Assembly (NCBI RefSeq): GCF_002078875.1
Contig: NC_034410.1
Coordinates: 38,936,797 to 39,000,796 of the forward strand
Origin: Numida meleagris
Taxonomy: Eukaryota; Chordata; Aves; Galliformes; Numididae
Reading direction: 5' to 3'
DNA: 64,000 bases
In this document: positions 1 through 11,300 of the stretch, one piece after another
How positions within the stretch are numbered: position 1 is the stretch's first letter
Layout: each line of letters begins with the position of its first letter
The notes under the pieces: model-generated
Seen by the model: only the letters and a program-made list of their open reading frames with translations
Told to the model about the DNA's origin: nothing
Database searches by the model: none
Position numbers and translations under genes: made by a program

Positions 1-1984
1 TTTGTTGTAATGTGCATTTATGATGAAAATTACAACTTCTGTACATCTGCAGTAACTTGAACAAACTGCCCTTTTGAGTGTGGCTTGTTCCACAGAATTA
101 AAATGTAAATGAGCTCATTTATTTCTAATAGAATGGGTATCATACTCCATAATTCTCACAGTACCTGGCTGAACTCTTCCTTACACATACACAACTCTTA
201 TTGATTTCTGCAAAGAGCTTGCTAGTACATCACGGCCTAGGATCATGCGTAGAAGTGCGATTGTGCTGACTTACCTGCTGGTGAATACTGACTCACCAAT
301 TAACTTCAGAAACAAACACTCTCACATTTTGTTTCTCTGCTCAATAATGAATTTGGAGTGGTAGGTTGGACCAGTGTACTGATGCTGGTTGTATTTATTA
401 AGACTACGTTACGGTGTAACACGGTCAATTTATCTTTTGCCTTTAACAATTCTAAAGCAGTTGAAAACAAGTTACTGTGTTCTGCTGATATAAATTTGAG
501 TGGCTTCAGGGAAAACTACTCCCCCCTTCCGTCATCTGTGTAGGTAACCTATTTATTTATTTAGAATTGTGGACTTGGAATTGATTTTGGTTGTGTACTT
601 TAAGCTTCTGCGAAACAGTGACAAACATACCAATGTCTCAGTAACTCCGCAGCTCTGATTATCTCAAGTCATTGAATTATGTGACCTCTCATCTTCCAAA
701 TCTTGAGCGTTTTGTTTCTGTTCTGATGAGGTCTCTAAGAGCACCTGTGAAAGGAAACTGAACTTCCCTGAATAATTACTCCAGTGTGAACTTTGCAAGA
801 AGTAGAGGAAGAGGGAAAGTATTAGTTCACATTTTTCCTAGTTGTTTATATCTTCCATGTATGTTATACCAGCTACAATGAGAAGAAGGAAAAAAGACCC
901 TATGTGTTCTCAGCCAACCTGGGGAAACACTGTGTTTTATGTGCCACTTAAGACTGTAAAAGAACCAGCTAAAAAGCCATAAAGATCAGCTTGTCCTAGG
1001 TTTACTGAAAAATACAATTTAACGAGAATTTTGGCTTTATTAATAAATAAGGCTCTTCTCTTTGAGTCACAGACTAATCAAGTGGCATTTCCAATAGTAC
1101 TGCTCCATTGGGCTTCTGATTAGTACGAGCCTCAGTCCATGTGAAAGGACACCCTGCATCTTCAGATGCTCGATTGCTGTGAAGTACAACAGTAGTACAT
1201 CTGTTTTCCGGCAGTGTTAATCGCCTGTACTTTAAGGGCATTTGTGCATGGATTAATGCAGGAAGGGCCAGAGTAGAACTGGATCATGAAAATACTTGGG
1301 CCTAATTATCTGTTTATTTATTCTTTCCTTTATCTACTATCCTGGGACTTATTGCACCTATGGACAGATAGGATCAGAACTAGAAGTGCTTGGTGATTGC
1401 ATCTGGCGATATGGGGAAGAAATCCCTGTATGGAGCAGTCAAAAAGGAATGGAACTCAGTTTTCTTCATGAGATTGTTATGTAGGAAAATTGAGTGATGT
1501 CAAAAGCCACCCCTAGCTAGCTACTGTTGGCTTCCCCCTCCAATTCCTTTGTATAAACATCAGAATTGTCTCAACCCTCTCCTGGCTGGTGTTTGGTGTG
1601 CATCTTTGGAATGATGCTGCTACTCAACTTTGTGAAAATGTTTAAAACATTTTTCCCCTCAATAGAAAATATATAATATTGAATATTTTATAAAGCAATT
1701 TTATTTTAAAGAAAAAGTGTAATGGCAGTAAGACTGGGTATTTTTGCTGTTCTTCCAGCATGTCCTCTGTCTCATTAGCTCCTTCAGTAACTGATTTTTA
1801 AGCAATATTTTAGGGAGAAAAAAAAATCCTCATTAAGTTCTCACCACTTTCTCCTGTGCAGTTTGGAGACATTTTTTTCCTCCTTTTTACCATATTTTAT
1901 TCACAATCTGCTCAGATTAGTCATGACTCCGCCCTTTCATTTTTGTGACATGAAGCCTCACCATGACAACTGTCAATGCTTTGC
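1..1984. other. non-coding stretch, no gene recognised
   Basis: AT-rich DNA with stop codons in all frames. The longest open frames are about 60 codons and resemble no protein I know. AT-rich runs lie near 1660-1700. I see no repeat of a known family, no convincing splice-site pair and no RNA gene. The sequence fits an intron or intergenic spacer in a vertebrate genome. Confidence 0.6.
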
Positions 1985-2249
1985 CAAATGCCTTAGGACA
2001 AGGAGTAATGGCCTAAAACTTGAACAGAGGAAGTTCCATGCAAACATGTGGAAGAACTTATTTATGGTAAGGGTGATGGAGCGCTGGAACAGGCTGTCCA
2101 GAGAGGTTGTGGAGTTATGGAGATATTCAAGACCCCAATGGACGCCTATCTGTGTGATCTGTTGCATGGAACCTTTCTTTAGCAGGGGCATTGGACTCAA
2201 TGATCTCTTGAGGTCCTTTCCAAACTCTGCAACTCTGTGATTCTGTGAT
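1985..2249 (+). mobile_element. CR1 LINE, 5'-truncated 3' end (copy 1)
   Basis: This is the 3' part of a chicken-repeat-1 non-LTR retrotransposon. The order of recognisable pieces is that of CR1: GGAACAGGCTGTCCAGAGAGG near 2090, a 'CATGGAACC...AGCAGGGGCATTGGACT' segment, 'GATCTCTTGAGGTCC' near 2203, and a terminal octamer pair ACTCTGTG ATTCTGTG at 2232-2247. CR1 copies normally lack the 5' end because reverse transcription starts at the 3' octamers and stops early, and this copy follows that pattern. It carries no intact ORF2. A plus-strand frame of 125 codons runs through it but is only a reading of the CR1 3' region. The divergence from the usual motif spelling suggests an old copy. Confidence 0.87.
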
Positions 2250-2334
2250 AACTTGCCCTGTACTAGGAGATGCTGGATGAAAGAGGAAAGCAGCAGACTC
2301 TCTGGTCAGCTCCTGTGCCATCCTTGGTGAGGCT
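2250..2334. other. short spacer between two CR1 ends
   Basis: About 85 bases separating the two CR1 3' ends. The part from about 2325 onward may belong to the second CR1 copy, because 'CCAGCTCTGCCT' is plausible CR1-like sequence, but this could not be decided by eye. Confidence 0.3.
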
Positions 2335-2475
2335 GCGTCCAGCTCTGCCTACTGCTCTCTGCTGTGAGTCGTGGCTGGTATGCTTTCCTGTGCAACCTGC
2401 TGTAGGGAACCTGCCTTAGCAGGGGGTTGGACTGGATGATCTTCAGATGTCCCTTCCAACCGCTACAGTTCTGTG
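2335..2475 (+). mobile_element. CR1 LINE, 5'-truncated 3' end (copy 2)
   Basis: A second CR1 terminus in the same orientation as the first. Diagnostic pieces are 'CCTGTGCAACCTGC' near 2388, 'AGCAGGGGGTTGGACTGGAT' at about 2417-2436, 'GATCTTCAGATGTCCCTTCC' (2438-2457) and a single degenerate octamer AGTTCTGTG at 2467-2475. The spelling is closer to the common CR1 3' sequence than copy 1, so it may be the younger insertion. The 5' limit is approximate. Confidence 0.85.
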
Positions 2476-3160
2476 AGTTTCACTATTTTGCTTGTCAGCT
2501 CGTGGAAGCAGATGGCTCTTTGCTCCAGCATTAATTGAAGCCCCTTTTTCCTTTCTGAGTACTCCCCAACAATCAGAAAATCCTTTCATATATGCCCCAA
2601 CTGTCAGGTGTTTTCAATTTTACACAATCCTTTTATTTGACCCGCTCTATATTCTGAACCTTTTTCCTCCTCTGGTAAATATTAGTTATATTGAATTTGG
2701 AGCAAACTGTTGTCTCACGCTGTCTTTGTCTCAGGCTGAAATCCTGAGCTTGCTGCTTTTAAAATAGAGCCTCCAAAATGATCATCAAAAAGGTGAAGAT
2801 GGTCTTCTGGTTTGGGGGGGTTTACTTTTTTTTTTTTAAATTTAATTTTATTTTCTTTAGCTGAATTCCTTGAGGTGTTGTCGATCTTGCGTAAGTTGTA
2901 GCTGTGTAAAACTGTCTTTCCAACACGGGTAATTTGCTGCAATAACTTGAGCCGCTGGCTAATAGCTGTGAAAGGGGTGCTTTTTAAGCCCAGTGGAAAT
3001 CTTTGGGCTGGCTGTGGCAGCCAGCAGACACAACCCAAACACAAATTCCTGTAATCTCAACAGACAGCAGCACTGAATCACTTCCAGCAGCCTCTTGCCA
3101 GCGTAGCGCTGTGTATTTTGCAGGTGGGGGTGCGTGCGGCCCCACACATCCTCTTGGTGC

Positions 3161-3191
3161 TGGGCAGTGCTGAGCAGGTTGGCACTGCCCA
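3161..3191. repeat. 10-bp perfect GC-rich inverted repeat (hairpin)
   Basis: TGGGCAGTGC (3161-3170) and GCACTGCCCA (3182-3191) are exact reverse complements around an 11-base loop. The repeat lies in a GC-richer patch of an otherwise AT-rich region. No T-run follows directly, and no role is assigned. Confidence 0.8.
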
Positions 3192-4255
3192 AGTGAGGCC
3201 CCCAGCCTGCAGGGAGCCCAGCAGGGGCGATGAAGCTCAGCTGCTGCTGCTCAGCGCGTCCTGCGCAGAAGGGGAGAGGAAAGGGACTAAAAGAAGTAAT
3301 CTCAGCACTGGGGTCATGACTGACAGTTTAGACAAGGAACTTGATCTTTGTTGACCCGGACTTTTTGTAATGATCTGTGAGAGCGGAGTGAGCCTGTTTC
3401 ATGCTGGTGCTGCTATAAAACAGTAGTGCAGGATAAAAGGCACCGACCAGAAATTCTCTGTGTCTTTCCACTGGCAGCATTTTCCCGTCTGTTCTACAGA
3501 GGCATACGTGACTGCAAAGCAATGGAAAAAAGTGACTTTACTCCCCATCGCTGTAAATATCCTGTCTCTGCTCAGGAAGTGGAAGGGAGGAGAGAGGAAG
3601 GATTTTTAAATTTGTTTTGCTTTTTTTTCCCCAAGAGCCCAAAAGATCAATGTTTTGTGCTGTTTGTATTTAACCTTGCAAATATTCTCACAATCTCTTA
3701 GTTACTTTAACTTTTACTCTCTGATTTTGCATGCTTTGTGTCTACCAACCAGCAGAAAACTTGCAGCTACTTTCAACAGTTGCTTTATTGTCATTTTTTC
3801 TATTTGGAAAGTAAGAACTACATGTTTCAATAGTATTTCTTTATGAACGTGTAGCTAGCATAAACACCAGTATGATCATTAGTGTTCAGTATGTTATATA
3901 ATTTAATCTTTAGCACTTCACATATCTTATAATTAACATTCTCAACATTTTCCTATTCTGTTACTTGTGAGTTTCAAGACAACTGAACAGTACCAGTAAA
4001 ATTCATGTGCTTAAGAGGCGGTGTGGTGGGGGTCTTAGTGGTTTCTGCATAGCGATTTCGCAGTCTTCAGTATAACAATAGGGAGATTTTTCTTTTTGCT
4101 AACTCTGAACTTCCATTTTAAAGGTGGGAATCAGCCACTAATACCTTCCAGTCCTGTTTCTGTAGGCTTTTCTTGCTGAAGGTACACCTTTGGATGTTGT
4201 CGGAGTGGAACTGGGGTTGCTGGGTGCTTGTGAAAAGTAGGCCACTTATCCTCCA

Positions 4256-4272
4256 TAAAAAAAAAAAAAAAA
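4256..4272. repeat. poly(A) tract
   Basis: An uninterrupted run of about 17 A on the plus strand. No retroposed gene body or target-site duplication was recognised beside it, so it is called simple low-complexity DNA. Confidence 0.85.
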
Positions 4273-5818
4273 GCAGTTGAAAAGTTTGTGTATAATGCCA
4301 ATTTCAGGAAAAATATGTACATCTTCAGATAATGTCACTGCTGTTTATATTCTTCAAATCCTAGGAGAGAACTACCATTGGGGTAGGCACTCCTGGCTCT
4401 CCTGCTTGCAGCACACCACTGCACTGGCCTCCCAAGTAACGCTCCTGTGCATCGGCTTCATGCTCCACGTACGTTAGCACCAATCCATGGAAAATGGTTT
4501 GTCCTTGTGGCAGAAAGCGTTCTCAAGAGGCTCTTCACAGCATAGGCCTTCACACTTTTGCTTTGACAATGTCTCTTCTCACACACTGTCATGTTTTCAA
4601 GTCCTTCTTGGCTTTAAGACTCTTATGTAAGGAGCGTGGAACTGAAATAAATGTGATGTGCCAAACTGTTCTCAGCTTGATCAGTCGCAGAAACACGTCC
4701 TGGTCTCACAAGTGAGACTTGTCTAAGAATGGCCTTTTTTGTTTCCCTGGGTAAATAAATGATGCACCTTTCTCCTGAGTTTTACAAGGTTGGGTATGTC
4801 CACACACTCTTTCATAAACATACTGTCCAGCTGCACTCTCTGGGAGCAGAAGGCAGTCCCTGGCACACCGTCTCCTGCAGTGAAGTGTCCTGGTACAGAG
4901 AAGCAGAAGGATGGATTCAAGGACTCTTTTACAAAGGTGCCAACTATTCTGGCCCTCATGGGGCTGGGTGACTTCCCACTGCACTTTCCTTGGGGCTGTG
5001 GTGAAATGCCATAGTCTAGCCTGCATGATTTTGCTTGGAAATCTGAGCCTCCAGGCGTGAATAACTTACTGGAATTAATCTCCAACCGTTGTCATCCAGT
5101 ATTCAAATATTGATGTAGTTGATCTGAGTGAGGCAGTGCAACTGTGGTGGTCTTGCAAAATAGTGCATCGCACAAGTACATTTCCTAACACGAGTTAGTG
5201 TTCGTTGTTCTGTAAAAGGCGTTCTACTATTTTCCTTCCAACTGCCAGGCTAAATGGCTTGTGCAAGTCCAGCTCCTGTGCAGCAAACAGTAGATCTCTC
5301 TTGGATTGCAAATTTTAAGAAGCAGCATCTGAAGGGAGAAAGAGTGGCAGAAACTCAAGAAGTCCTTCTTGAGGCAACCAAACTTCTGAAGAACTGAAGA
5401 TTTAGCAAGAACTCTCTTTCCCTTTGTCAGCAATGCAACCAGCATAGCAGTGGGAAGGAGATGGAGCCAAGGTCAGAATTAATTGATTCTTCCAGGAAAC
5501 AAATATCCCGGTAGTTCTCAGAGTGGTGAGTGAAGCAGCATCATGTTTCCAGATATGCCAGATTTGCTTTGTGCTTTGAACTGGAAAGCTTTATGAAAGT
5601 TCATGAACTATGAGAGCCATCAGGACTTTTTTGGCTCTTTTACTGAAGGGCAAGTATCACCATGAACAAAATAATCCTGGGTGTGGACTTTCTGTTCCAA
5701 TACAAATGGTCTGTGCTGCGGGAGATGGTGTGCTACTCTTCAGCTAACCTCCTGGTTTGTATGGGGACCTGTGGCCTGTTTTTCTCACCAGTAATGATGC
5801 TTAAAGCTTTTATTTAGC

Positions 5819-5855
5819 ATTTTTTTTCTTTTTTTTTTTCTTTTATTTTTTTAAG
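5819..5855. repeat. T-rich low-complexity tract
   Basis: Nearly pure T interrupted by single C and A bases. It reads as simple low-complexity sequence. Confidence 0.85.
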
Positions 5856-8299
5856 TTACTGATGGAAAGTGCCGTGCAAAACTTGAAATTACTATTTTTT
5901 AAATAAGGTCATAAGCAAATCCTAGAGCAATACTGCCACAAGAAACAATACTTGTTCCTGAGAAGGAATGCTGTCCTAAGACAGTGAGGATGCTCAGGAT
6001 CAGTTTTTGCCATAATGTGCAAATGATGATCTTGTATGATATAGGATGAAAAATATCTTTGATGAGAAGAAGCTGTACTGTTAATATGGCCATAACTCTT
6101 CTTCAAACGTGTAAAATATCCCTTTCCCACCTCCTCCACAGTGCAAGGATTTTAAGAAATGACAACATATGCACATTTACCATAAGGCAAAACGCTGCAG
6201 CATTTCCTCACTGTCTTTGAGTGTATTAATCCAGGATGAGGCACCTCGGAGATGAGTCCAACTGTAGATAACCACATCTCATCTTTTAAAATAGTGGCTT
6301 ATGAGTGGATCAGGGGATGTGAGAGGCTCTGGGGAAGAAGTTGTTCCCCGATAACTCACTTTTTTATGAAAAAACAGATTAATGGTATGGAGTGAATTGC
6401 ATTCATGGAATTATGGAGTCAGTGCACAGACTGCAGTTCTTCCTGTCCACTGGCCACGGCCATTTGAGTTAATAGAGTAACAAGGGCTTCCGAGCATCCT
6501 CCCTGCAGACTGGCAAGAAGAAGCATCAATCTGCCTTACGATTCACTTCACAGATATTTGTCAGAGTTCTCAGTTTTTGGCTCAGCCATGTGAAGTCCCC
6601 TGATCCTGGATTTTCTTCCTCTCGGTCTCTGTTTGGACTTTGGTATCTTTTGCCACATCGATTTGTTCCCATTGGACCTCAGTACTGAGCTCTTTTCCAG
6701 ACATACTTCAGCCAACTGGTACCCATTCAGCACAGTCTCAGTTTCTTCTGCGTTCAAGACCATTGTGGCTGTGGCTCTCTGGATTTTCCAAAATGTATTG
6801 GCACTTTGCCATGGTTTTCTTTGCCAAATTTCAGTACCAGACCTGTGAATGATCCCAGACTGTCCAGTTCTCTCATCCCAGTCCTCACCATTCCTATTCC
6901 AGCCTCTCCAGGTCAGACTTTAGGGCCCTAGGGAGACATTTCTGCACTTACTTTGTCTCCCTATATTTCTTCCTGACCTTTTGCAAGCCCAAAACTTGAC
7001 CCTTCTACTGTTCTTCCATGTCTCAATACAAGCAGGAGATGTTGGCTGGGAAAACACTGATGAGGAAAAGAGTATCCATGCTTTTGTTTGAGAACTGCTG
7101 AAGTTGCAGTTCCAAGGAAAATCCCAGTCAGTCTCAGGCTGAAGCAAACCTGCTGGGGAAGGAGCCTTGAGAGAATGGTGGAAATTGCTGCAATGGGTTT
7201 TTGGCTAAGATAGCTAAAAGTCAAAGACATCTTCATTGGCAGTTTTTGATCTGGACTTTTTCTTTGCCATTTTATTTGAGGAAATACAACTTGTCCAAAT
7301 TCAGGCAGGTTTTGTTTAGACACTTCCCTGAATAAAGAGAAAATTTTAGTGTGTCATATTTAGTGTCAAATTTGTGGGGTTATTGGCAACTGAAACTGGA
7401 ATTTTACATGGAGAAGTATCAAGTAACTTTGATAACTAGCAAAGCTGTGTCTCATGGCCCTCCAAGCTGACAGCCCCCTCCCTCCTTTCCATGCCTTTTC
7501 TTGCTGCTTTATTTAGTTCAAAATTTCTTATGACTGAGCCAGTTCCTGTTTCCAGTGACAAATGTCTTACTGGATTTGGGGTGAGCAAGTTCATTGCTTG
7601 AGAAACTAGGAGCACGTGGGTTGGATCACTCGGGGGGTCATGGAGCCCAGCTGCCTGAGACCACTGCAGGGTGTTATGCTGCTGAAACATACAGAACAGT
7701 GTTGGGAGTGCTGTTCTGTTTTAACTTCATAAGCATCATCTGCTTTTAAATAGTCGGCCTTTTTGTTTTCTTTGAAAAGAAAACTATTGCTGGAGGTGTT
7801 GTAATCAGGAGGAAGATAAGTTGTTTGATGCAGCGCATGGCACAAAGCTTGGGGTAATGAAGGAATGGGTATGTTTCGGGTCAGCGTAAGTTCAGGCAGC
7901 GAGGTCTAAATAGCTGTTGGAATGGTACAATTTATCATTTCATGAGAGAGAAGGTTCTGGTTGCTAGACCAGTTTATCTATGATCTATGTACCTTTTGAA
8001 ATCACACTGCTTTATTTACCTTACCAGAGTAGAGATTTAGATTTAATCTTAAATATTTTTTTAGCACACTGAAAGTTTGGGAGTGACCAGATATTGTTAC
8101 AGTATTATCTTGAAGTGTGAAGGTGTGGAAACGCTGTAAAACAAGGTAGAATATCTGAGACTGAAGTCATACCTTTGTATAATTCTTACCTGTCATTGGC
8201 TATTTCCTTGGGGTGTTGGAGTAGAATATGACTGTATAGCATTACTTCTTTGAGGTAAGTTTTTTTTTAAGCTGATACGAATTCTCCTACATAGGCTAT

Positions 8300-8318
8300 A
8301 CACACACACACACACACG
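8300..8318. repeat. (CA)n microsatellite
   Basis: About nine CA units with an alternating purine-pyrimidine start. It is short and likely of low polymorphism. Confidence 0.9.
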
Positions 8319-11300
8319 TGGCTGGTTGATGTGAATCAACAGATGTGCAACAACTGGTCTGCTAGTCTAAGCTTTTAGTACAGTCATGTGTTGTCGTATC
8401 AATGACTACTGGCAATTCCAGTGTGTAGTTTTTGGATTAAAAGAGTTCAAGGTTGTAATTCATGGAACGTACAAAATTATGATGAATTGGTGTACTTCCA
8501 GGATGCAGACTGGGAAAGCTTTTTCACAGATTTAACTACCTATGTAAGTACGTATTTATCTGCAAAGAAAGAGGCAGAAAAGTGCAGCTATTGACATTAG
8601 ACTCTAGGCTGCTTTTTGACAATGGTTCGTGCCGCATGAAGTCTTCACAAGGTAAAACTGAAGTACTTTCCCTATCATGTTTACTAGCAGAGAAATTAAA
8701 GATAGAGGCAATTGGAGGGGAGTGATTAAAGTGTCCTTTATTCTGCTATAATAAACTTGGAATAGTTGACAGAAGAAAATATATTTGCTTGAAAACTGGT
8801 AGAAGAGGAAAGTGGTGCAGAGCAGATCAGAGTTAGAGTTGCACGGCTGCAGAAGCAGTTGAAAGAAAGGCTGGAAAAATGCCACAGGCACTGTTTCTGG
8901 GGTTTGGACTTGTTTTTAAAATGCGCTTTCAAAATAAGCTTTTACCGATGTCAGAGGATTATCTTTTTGTTGCCATTTGTATGCACCATTCAACTGCAGC
9001 TTCCCATATGTGCTGGAACTGTGTGAGCTGGGACAGGGGTGGCAGAGAGGAGATCCCTGCAGCAGTCAAAAGGAGAAGAGACTGGAGACCTGGATGGCTA
9101 TTATGGCTGAGAAGACGGAAAACATATCTGCACATCTGGGAAGTATTTCAAATGGAGGGAAAAACTCTCTCCTCTGAGTCAGTATCTGCCCTGTGTCAAA
9201 GCAGATTTCTGACTTGAAGCCTTGAGGCTAGAAGAGGAGAGGTGATGTGCTGGTATATAACCGTGGGTGCTTCTCTGAGAAATTTAAAGCTGAAAAGCTT
9301 TGGAGTGTGCCAGTTTATTTAGTAGAAAAAGACATGAGTAAGGAGGGAGGAGACCTGCAACACCGAATTTTTTAGAAAGTCCATAATTTTGATTACTGAA
9401 TGCCTGCCCTTAAATTCTACCCTGAGCAATATTTTGTATTGGATAATGAAGTGTGTCAAAGTTTTTAGGGGAGAAAAGATATTCTTACACTACTGTAAAA
9501 AGTAAATCAGTAAAACTACACTATATAGCAGAATTTCTAAGTTAAATCAATAACCCTACACACTAAAGTAGTGCTTTGTAAGCTAAAACTGCTCTACACA
9601 TCATACTAATCCTCTGAGAGTGTAGAGGGTTTAGGAGATTGGTTATACCATCTGCAATATCAGTAAAATGCAGTATTAGGTTACATATGCCTACTAAGGC
9701 AGGCGTCAGTAAATAAGTATATGATATTAAAAATTTGACACTTCTAAGTCGGGCTTTGATAGCAGAACATGCGTATTGGTATGTTGCATTTACCTTTCTG
9801 TGGATGTGATCTGAGTGAAAATCAGCCCCCTGGTAGAGCCAGCAGGCGTCTTCACGCATTTGCTGGTGTGTGGATCAACCTCTAAGATTAACACTGTAAT
9901 AGGAACAGGAGTTGGAGGGCTGACATTAGTTTCCAGAGGTCTCTAGAGTGACTTATCTATAGCTAGAAAGGCTGCATTTGCCATTAATTTTTAAATGGTG
10001 AATGAGCTGGGCTGAATCCACTCCCTGCTCCCTGCTGCACTGTGTCCTGGGGAAGCAATGTGTGCTGCAGGAGATGCAGACCCAGGCAGGCTGGCAAAGG
10101 GTTGGCTGCTCTTTTCCCAGAGGCTTTGTTTCCTAGAAAAGGCAAGATTGGGGTTCCCATTGGTGCCCAGGGGAAATCTGGAGGGCGTGTGAAATGAAAA
10201 AGAGCATCCTTTAACTGCACTGTTGACCAGTCACCAACATAGTCTCCTGGGAAGTGAAAGTACCAACTACTACTGAGCTATAAAGATATGATGTGTGGGG
10301 AGCTCTGCTGGAGAAGCAGAATCAGAATCTTACAGAGATATATTGTTTTCAAGTTTTATCCTTTTTTTTCTTGATGATTCTGACTGTATAGCTGATGAGC
10401 AATTTTTTCCTGCTCCTGATGCAGTACCTTGGTAAATGGCACTGCAGATCCTGAGCAGACACCACTCCATCCACTGCACTGAGAGCACCATCCAGCTCTG
10501 GGATGGTGTGGGGATCTCTGGACCATGGGCCCACACTTAAAGTGGTGAAGATCCTATTCCTAAAGCAGCTTCTCTTTGTAGCACAGCCGTTGCCCCACGT
10601 GTTGGCCCAGCCATAATGGGGTTGTGCGTGGCTGGGGCGGGATTGCTGTTGGTGACTAGGGTGCTGTTGTTTTGCATTTTGCCACACCTGGGTGTTGGGT
10701 TTGCTGATTCAGAGTAGCCGGCTTTATCTAAATAATTAGCAATGAAATTCTCATAATGGAGTAAGAATTGTCTTCTTTATTACTCTCAAAGGTACTCACC
10801 AGATCTAAGTCTCCTGAAGGGTCATTGGCATAATATTTGAGCCAATTCTTTTGTTTAGAAAATTAGACTTATTCATCTAATGTAGTATTTAGTAATCAGA
10901 CTTGATATTTGTACTCTTCCTATGAACTTCTATAGCCTAGATTTGCTGAGCTCTGTCTGGGAACATATGCTTTGCATTCCTTTTTATTTGCTGGGCCTCA
11001 GAGTCTAAACTGGGGCTTTTGCGCTGCTCTTGAACAGTGGGAAACCATATGTGGCATTGTGTTGTTTGAATGACATTCAAAACCAGAGGGTTTGTGTAAA
11101 CATGTCATTTAAAATATAGCTCAGCCAGTGAAAGAACAGGCACCATTGTTCAACCTGTGCAGGAGCACACTCTGCTGTGTCATGTGCAAGCAGGAGGAAA
11201 CTGGGAGAAAAGCACTGTAGCTTTTCTAATATAAGAAAGAACAGGAATAAAGCCTTTGTAGATGGACTGTACGGAAAAGCTCTGAAGAGATGGTGTCTCC

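Larger units (their letters stand above)
2476..8299. other. non-coding stretch with low-complexity tracts
   Basis: No gene recognised. The stretch holds a T/A-rich tract at 2829-2865, a GC-richer patch at about 3090-3290 that contains a 10-bp inverted repeat, an A17 run near 4256-4272 and a T-rich tract at 5819-5855. Region 6545-7330 is somewhat pyrimidine-rich and has frames of 70-120 codons on both strands, none recognisable. No RNA gene or known repeat family was seen. Confidence 0.5.

Noticed and set aside
1863..2240. 125-codon plus-strand reading frame
   Set aside because: It overlaps the CR1 3' region for most of its length and its peptide is only a reading of that repeat.
6545..7330. 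Overlapping 70-120 codon frames on both strands, one hydrophobic
   Set aside because: No family motif, no splice support and no agreement between frames. Treated as chance in pyrimidine-rich DNA.
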